In this document: positions 61,784 through 64,000 of the stretch, piece by piece
Layout of the letters: each line of letters starts with the position of its first letter
How positions within the stretch are numbered: the stretch's first letter is position 1
DNA from: Planctomycetaceae bacterium
GTDB taxonomy: Bacteria; Planctomycetota; Planctomycetia; Pirellulales; Pirellulaceae
Assembly: GCA_002717145.1 (NCBI GenBank)
Contig: PBCP01000103.1
Span: 1-64,000, forward strand
Length of the DNA: 64,000 nt
Direction of reading: 5' to 3'
Translations under genes and position numbers: made by a program
The notes under the pieces: model-generated
The model's database searches: none
Seen by the model: only the letters and a program-made list of their open reading frames with translations
Told to the model about the DNA's origin: nothing

Positions 61784-63304
61784 ATGCAAGTTATCAAAGT
61801 GCTGCTTAGCCTGTTGATTGTCACGTTTGCCAGTAGTGTTGGGCTGGCAGATGAGGAAGGTCAGGCGTTTCTGGATCAGGCGACAGAAGCGAAGCTAAAT
61901 GCCAAAAATTTTCAGGATCTGGAAAATGTAGTCAAACTGGCGGAAAAAGCGGTTGAAGCAGGTTTGGATGACGGTGGCAAAGAATTCGCAGTTCAATTGA
62001 TTACTTCTACCTTGTATCAGCGTGCCGAGCAACTTTCCAATCCGTTGTTGTCTGGCAGTCCACCTCAACAGTGGGTTGAGATGCGAAAGCTGGCTTTAAG
62101 TGATCTTGATCGTCTGATCAAATATAACGATCAATTTGCTGATGCTCATTTACTAATAGCAAAACTCAATGCGTTACCTGGGGGAACACGCAAGGCTGGT
62201 ATCGAGTCGGCGTCGAAAGCTTTGGCGTTGTATGAAGATGCTGAGCCAAAAGCGAATGCTCTGATAGCACGAGCTGCTCTGCGTGGCGAGGCTGCTGAAA
62301 AGATTGCCGACTTGAGTGAAGCAATTAAGGTCGATGATGATAATTCGGCGGCGGTTACGGCACGCGCAGCGGTATATTCACAGCAGGGAAATTTTGAAAA
62401 GGCAGCAGAAGATTTTCGACGAGTCTTAGAATTAGATGGCGATGATGTGTTGGCTATGTCGGCTTTGGCAGAAGCCCTGGCCCAACAGGAGCAATTTGAT
62501 CAGGCAATTGAGATCGCCAATCAGGCTGTAGAAAAGCAGCCTAATGCATCAGCCGGATACGAGTTGCGTGCGCGGATTCATATCATGCAGAATGATGTTG
62601 AGGCAGGAAAGAAAGATCTGGATAAAGCCCTTGAAGTTAATCCTAAAAGTGAAGGAGCTCTATTGCTGCGAGCGAATGTTGCATTAGCAGAGAATCGTTT
62701 GGAGCAGGCCAATGAAGACTTAGATGCTTTGCAGCAGATTAATCCCGGGTCGCCACAACTATACCTACTGAGAGCCGGGGTGCTGGAACAACAGGAAGAT
62801 TATTACCGGGCTGCGAAATTACTTGAAGCGCTGCTTCAGTTTCTGCCGGCGGACAATCAAATGCGAATTCGAGTTGCGATGGACTATTCTATGGCGGAGG
62901 AATTTGAAAGTGCTATCAAGCAGATTAATATAGCGATCGATCGCAACAAGGAAGATTGGTTAGGATTTTATTCCCGTGCAGACATTTACCTAAGCATGGG
63001 TGAACATGCAAAAGCCGTCGCCGATTATCAGGAGGCATATAAATACAATCAGACTCACGACAACTTACTCAATAACTGGGCCTGGACGTTAGCAACCTCA
63101 GATGATGCCGAAGTTCGCGATGGGAAGAAGTCCGTTGAATTGGCATTGAAAGCATGCGAAGTGTCAGAGTACAAGAAACCACATATTCTTAGTACGCTGG
63201 CCGCTGCCTATGCTGAAAGCGGAGATTTTGAAAATGCCCAAAAGTGGGCCAAGAAAGCAGTCGAAATTGGCCGGGAAGATATTCAAGATCACCTCGAGAA
63301 ATAG
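61784..63304 (+). CDS. Secreted TPR-repeat protein, possibly truncated by an amber codon
   Basis: A 506-residue protein with a signal peptide (residues 1-22, VIKVLLSLLIVTFASSVGLA). Residues about 90-500 are tetratricopeptide repeats (for example AAVTARAAVYSQQGNFEKAAEDFRRVLELD in two pieces, YNQTHDNLLNNWAWTLATS). It is probably a periplasmic scaffold. It ends DHLEK at a TAG (63302-63304), yet the same frame continues 32 codons (LKSYQDGKPWREN and a basic tail) to TAA 63401-63403, one base before the next gene. The ancestral codon could have been CAG (Gln). An amber mutation, readthrough or sequencing error are all possible. Confidence 0.88.
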   Translation: MQVIKVLLSLLIVTFASSVGLADEEGQAFLDQATEAKLNAKNFQDLENVVKLAEKAVEAGLDDGGKEFAVQLITSTLYQRAEQLSNPLLSGSPPQQWVEMRKLALSDLDRLIKYNDQFADAHLLIAKLNALPGGTRKAGIESASKALALYEDAEPKANALIARAALRGEAAEKIADLSEAIKVDDDNSAAVTARAAVYSQQGNFEKAAEDFRRVLELDGDDVLAMSALAEALAQQEQFDQAIEIANQAVEKQPNASAGYELRARIHIMQNDVEAGKKDLDKALEVNPKSEGALLLRANVALAENRLEQANEDLDALQQINPGSPQLYLLRAGVLEQQEDYYRAAKLLEALLQFLPADNQMRIRVAMDYSMAEEFESAIKQINIAIDRNKEDWLGFYSRADIYLSMGEHAKAVADYQEAYKYNQTHDNLLNNWAWTLATSDDAEVRDGKKSVELALKACEVSEYKKPHILSTLAAAYAESGDFENAQKWAKKAVEIGREDIQDHLEK

Positions 63305-63403
63305 CTCAAGTCGTATCAGGATGGTAAACCATGGCGAGAGAATAAAGCCAAAGAACGTGAGGATAAGCCAATGATCGATCGTTCAAAATTAAAGACGATC
63401 TAA
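63305..63403 (+). other. In-frame 32-codon extension of the TPR gene beyond an amber stop
   Basis: Translation in the TPR frame after TAG 63302-63304 gives LKSYQDGKPW, then RENKAKERED and KPMIDRSKLKTI, ending at TAA 63401-63403. The KSYQDGKPWRE segment reads like the C-terminal ends of other planctomycete TPR proteins, from memory. It bridges the otherwise odd 100-bp gap to the next gene. Confidence 0.7.
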
Positions 63404-63404
63404 G

Positions 63405-63773
63405 ATGATGAATAGCCAGGAAGCAACCGAATTACGAGCGAAGCGCTGTGTGCCGTGCGAAGGTGGGGTCCCTAAGTACTCACCAGAAGAAGCTCAAGCT
63501 CAGATAATTCACCATCCCCAATGGGAGATCGTCAAAGACGGTCAGAGAATTCGGCGTAATTGGACGGCCGCTAACTTCATGGCGGCAATGCAGTTTTTTA
63601 ATCGAGTGGCAGAGCTGGCAGAAGATGAAAACCATCATCCCGATATTCATCTAGAGGGCTATCGAAATGTGAGTATCGAAATTTGGACACATGCGATTGG
63701 TGGCCTCAGTGAAAATGACTTTATTCTTGCAGCCAAAATTGATGAATTAGACTGGGATCACGACGCTCAATGA
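63405..63773 (+). CDS. Pterin-4a-carbinolamine dehydratase
   Basis: A 122-residue protein of the PCD/DCoH family that dehydrates 4a-hydroxytetrahydropterin. The signature EDENHHPDIHLEGYRNVSIEIWTHAIGGL appears as AEDENHHPDIHLEGY then VSIEIWTHAIGGLSENDF, with the active-site His-His and His residues. The N-terminus (AKRCVPCEGG) is the family's typical zinc-free start. ATG 63405 or 63408; a weak purine stretch precedes it within the tail of the TPR extension. It starts one base after that extension's TAA. Confidence 0.93.
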   Translation: MMNSQEATELRAKRCVPCEGGVPKYSPEEAQAQIIHHPQWEIVKDGQRIRRNWTAANFMAAMQFFNRVAELAEDENHHPDIHLEGYRNVSIEIWTHAIGGLSENDFILAAKIDELDWDHDAQ

Positions 63774-63798
63774 CTGCTGTGTTCGATCCGGAGGCTTG

Positions 63799-64000
63799 TT
63801 AGGTTTGCAACCTCGATTGGCCTTTAGCCGAATTCCGGATGGATTGCGTATCTTTAGTCGTGGCGTTGATAAGCCTCGCCGCCGCCAGTTTACCTTCCCG
63901 GATGCAAACAGGTATTCCTACTCCCCGATAAGCATTTCCTGCAATCTCAAGATTCTCAACGGACTCCAAAAGGGATTCGATCTCCTCCACCAACTCCACG
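63799..64000 (-). CDS. hemG: Protoporphyrinogen oxidase, C-terminal end (partial)
   Basis: Only the last about 66 residues are inside the window; the gene runs off the right edge. LEIAGNAYRGVGIPVCIREG is the FAD-binding C-terminal signature of the HemG/HemY-type protoporphyrinogen oxidase (AGNAYRGVGxPDCI), here with Val in place of the usual Asp. The remaining tail (NATTKDTQSIRNS) is unremarkable. It converges with the pterin dehydratase gene. Confidence 0.8.
   Translation of the reverse strand, partial: VELVEEIESLLESVENLEIAGNAYRGVGIPVCIREGKLAAARLINATTKDTQSIRNSAKGQSRLQT

Noticed and set aside
1-64000. CRISPR array, prophage, transposon or secondary-metabolite cluster
   Set aside because: No spaced repeats, integrase, transposase, phage structural genes or synthase modules are visible.

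Overview
The window reads as chromosomal DNA of a planctomycete, most likely a Planctomycetaceae-like aquatic lineage of moderate GC. The best phylum marker is the 75-residue small basic protein at 34682-34909, which matches the PVC-superphylum family I know as TIGR04137. A double-length UvrA (also known from chlamydiae), CBM9-like and pentapeptide proteins, many TIM-barrel and Gfo/Idh/MocA sugar enzymes and short intergenic gaps fit this. I see no phage, insertion sequence, CRISPR array, rRNA or tRNA. About 48 protein genes are called and most are core metabolism.

Layout. 1-7.8 kb: secreted serine hydrolase, ilvH-ilvC, FHA protein, dnaE. 7.9-9.6 kb (minus): ThDP 2-oxoacid decarboxylase. 9.9-17.6 kb: an overlapping set of giant uvrA, a CBM9-like protein and a biotinyl/lipoyl-fold miniprotein without the acceptor lysine. 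17.6-19.9 kb: smpB (minus), a divergent lipB and lipA. 20.0-25.4 kb: LolD-like ATPase, MacB/FtsX-like permease, a Cys-rich secreted membrane-anchored protein and two DUF3299-like proteins, resembling the zinc-responsive ABC loci of Pseudomonas and Vibrio. 25.5-30.7 kb: sugar-metabolism cluster (DUF4432 epimerase-like, two xylose-isomerase-like TIM barrels, Gfo/Idh/MocA oxidoreductase). 30.9-40.2 kb: scpB, rpe, accD, kinase-like protein, PVC small basic protein, larA-like, pentapeptide protein (minus), scpA, RNase Z-like, hemW-like. 40.2-44.2 kb (minus): a 1345-residue protein I do not recognise. 44.6-51.6 kb: beta-propeller protein with an NPF-repeat tail, purH, Cys-rich protein, trpC, lipoprotein, methyltransferase. 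51.6-55.3 kb (minus): SpoU methyltransferase, sulfite/nitrite reductase, folD. 55.5-63.8 kb: YhdT-like plus Na+/solute symporter with a large soluble insertion, M19 dipeptidase, FAH-family enzyme, ketoglutarate-semialdehyde dehydrogenase-like enzyme, TPR protein, pterin dehydratase. The right edge cuts a protoporphyrinogen oxidase gene.

Observations I rate highest: (1) the TPR gene ends at an amber codon followed in frame by 32 plausible codons reaching to 1 nt before the next gene, suggesting a recent nonsense mutation or readthrough; (2) the giant UvrA carries a C-terminal tail made of two diverged copies of an unfamiliar domain, and sits in an overlapping gene set; (3) the LipB homologue beside lipA lacks both catalytic residues; (4) the ABC/DUF3299 locus looks like a planctomycete version of a metal-linked system with a different secreted partner; (5) a symporter holds an extra domain of roughly 250 residues; (6) a 34-bp perfect inverted repeat begins at base 1, which may be biology or a chimera.

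Starts were moved from the longest ORF where a Shine-Dalgarno sequence or family alignment favoured an internal codon. All functions are from reading motifs by eye; no database was searched.
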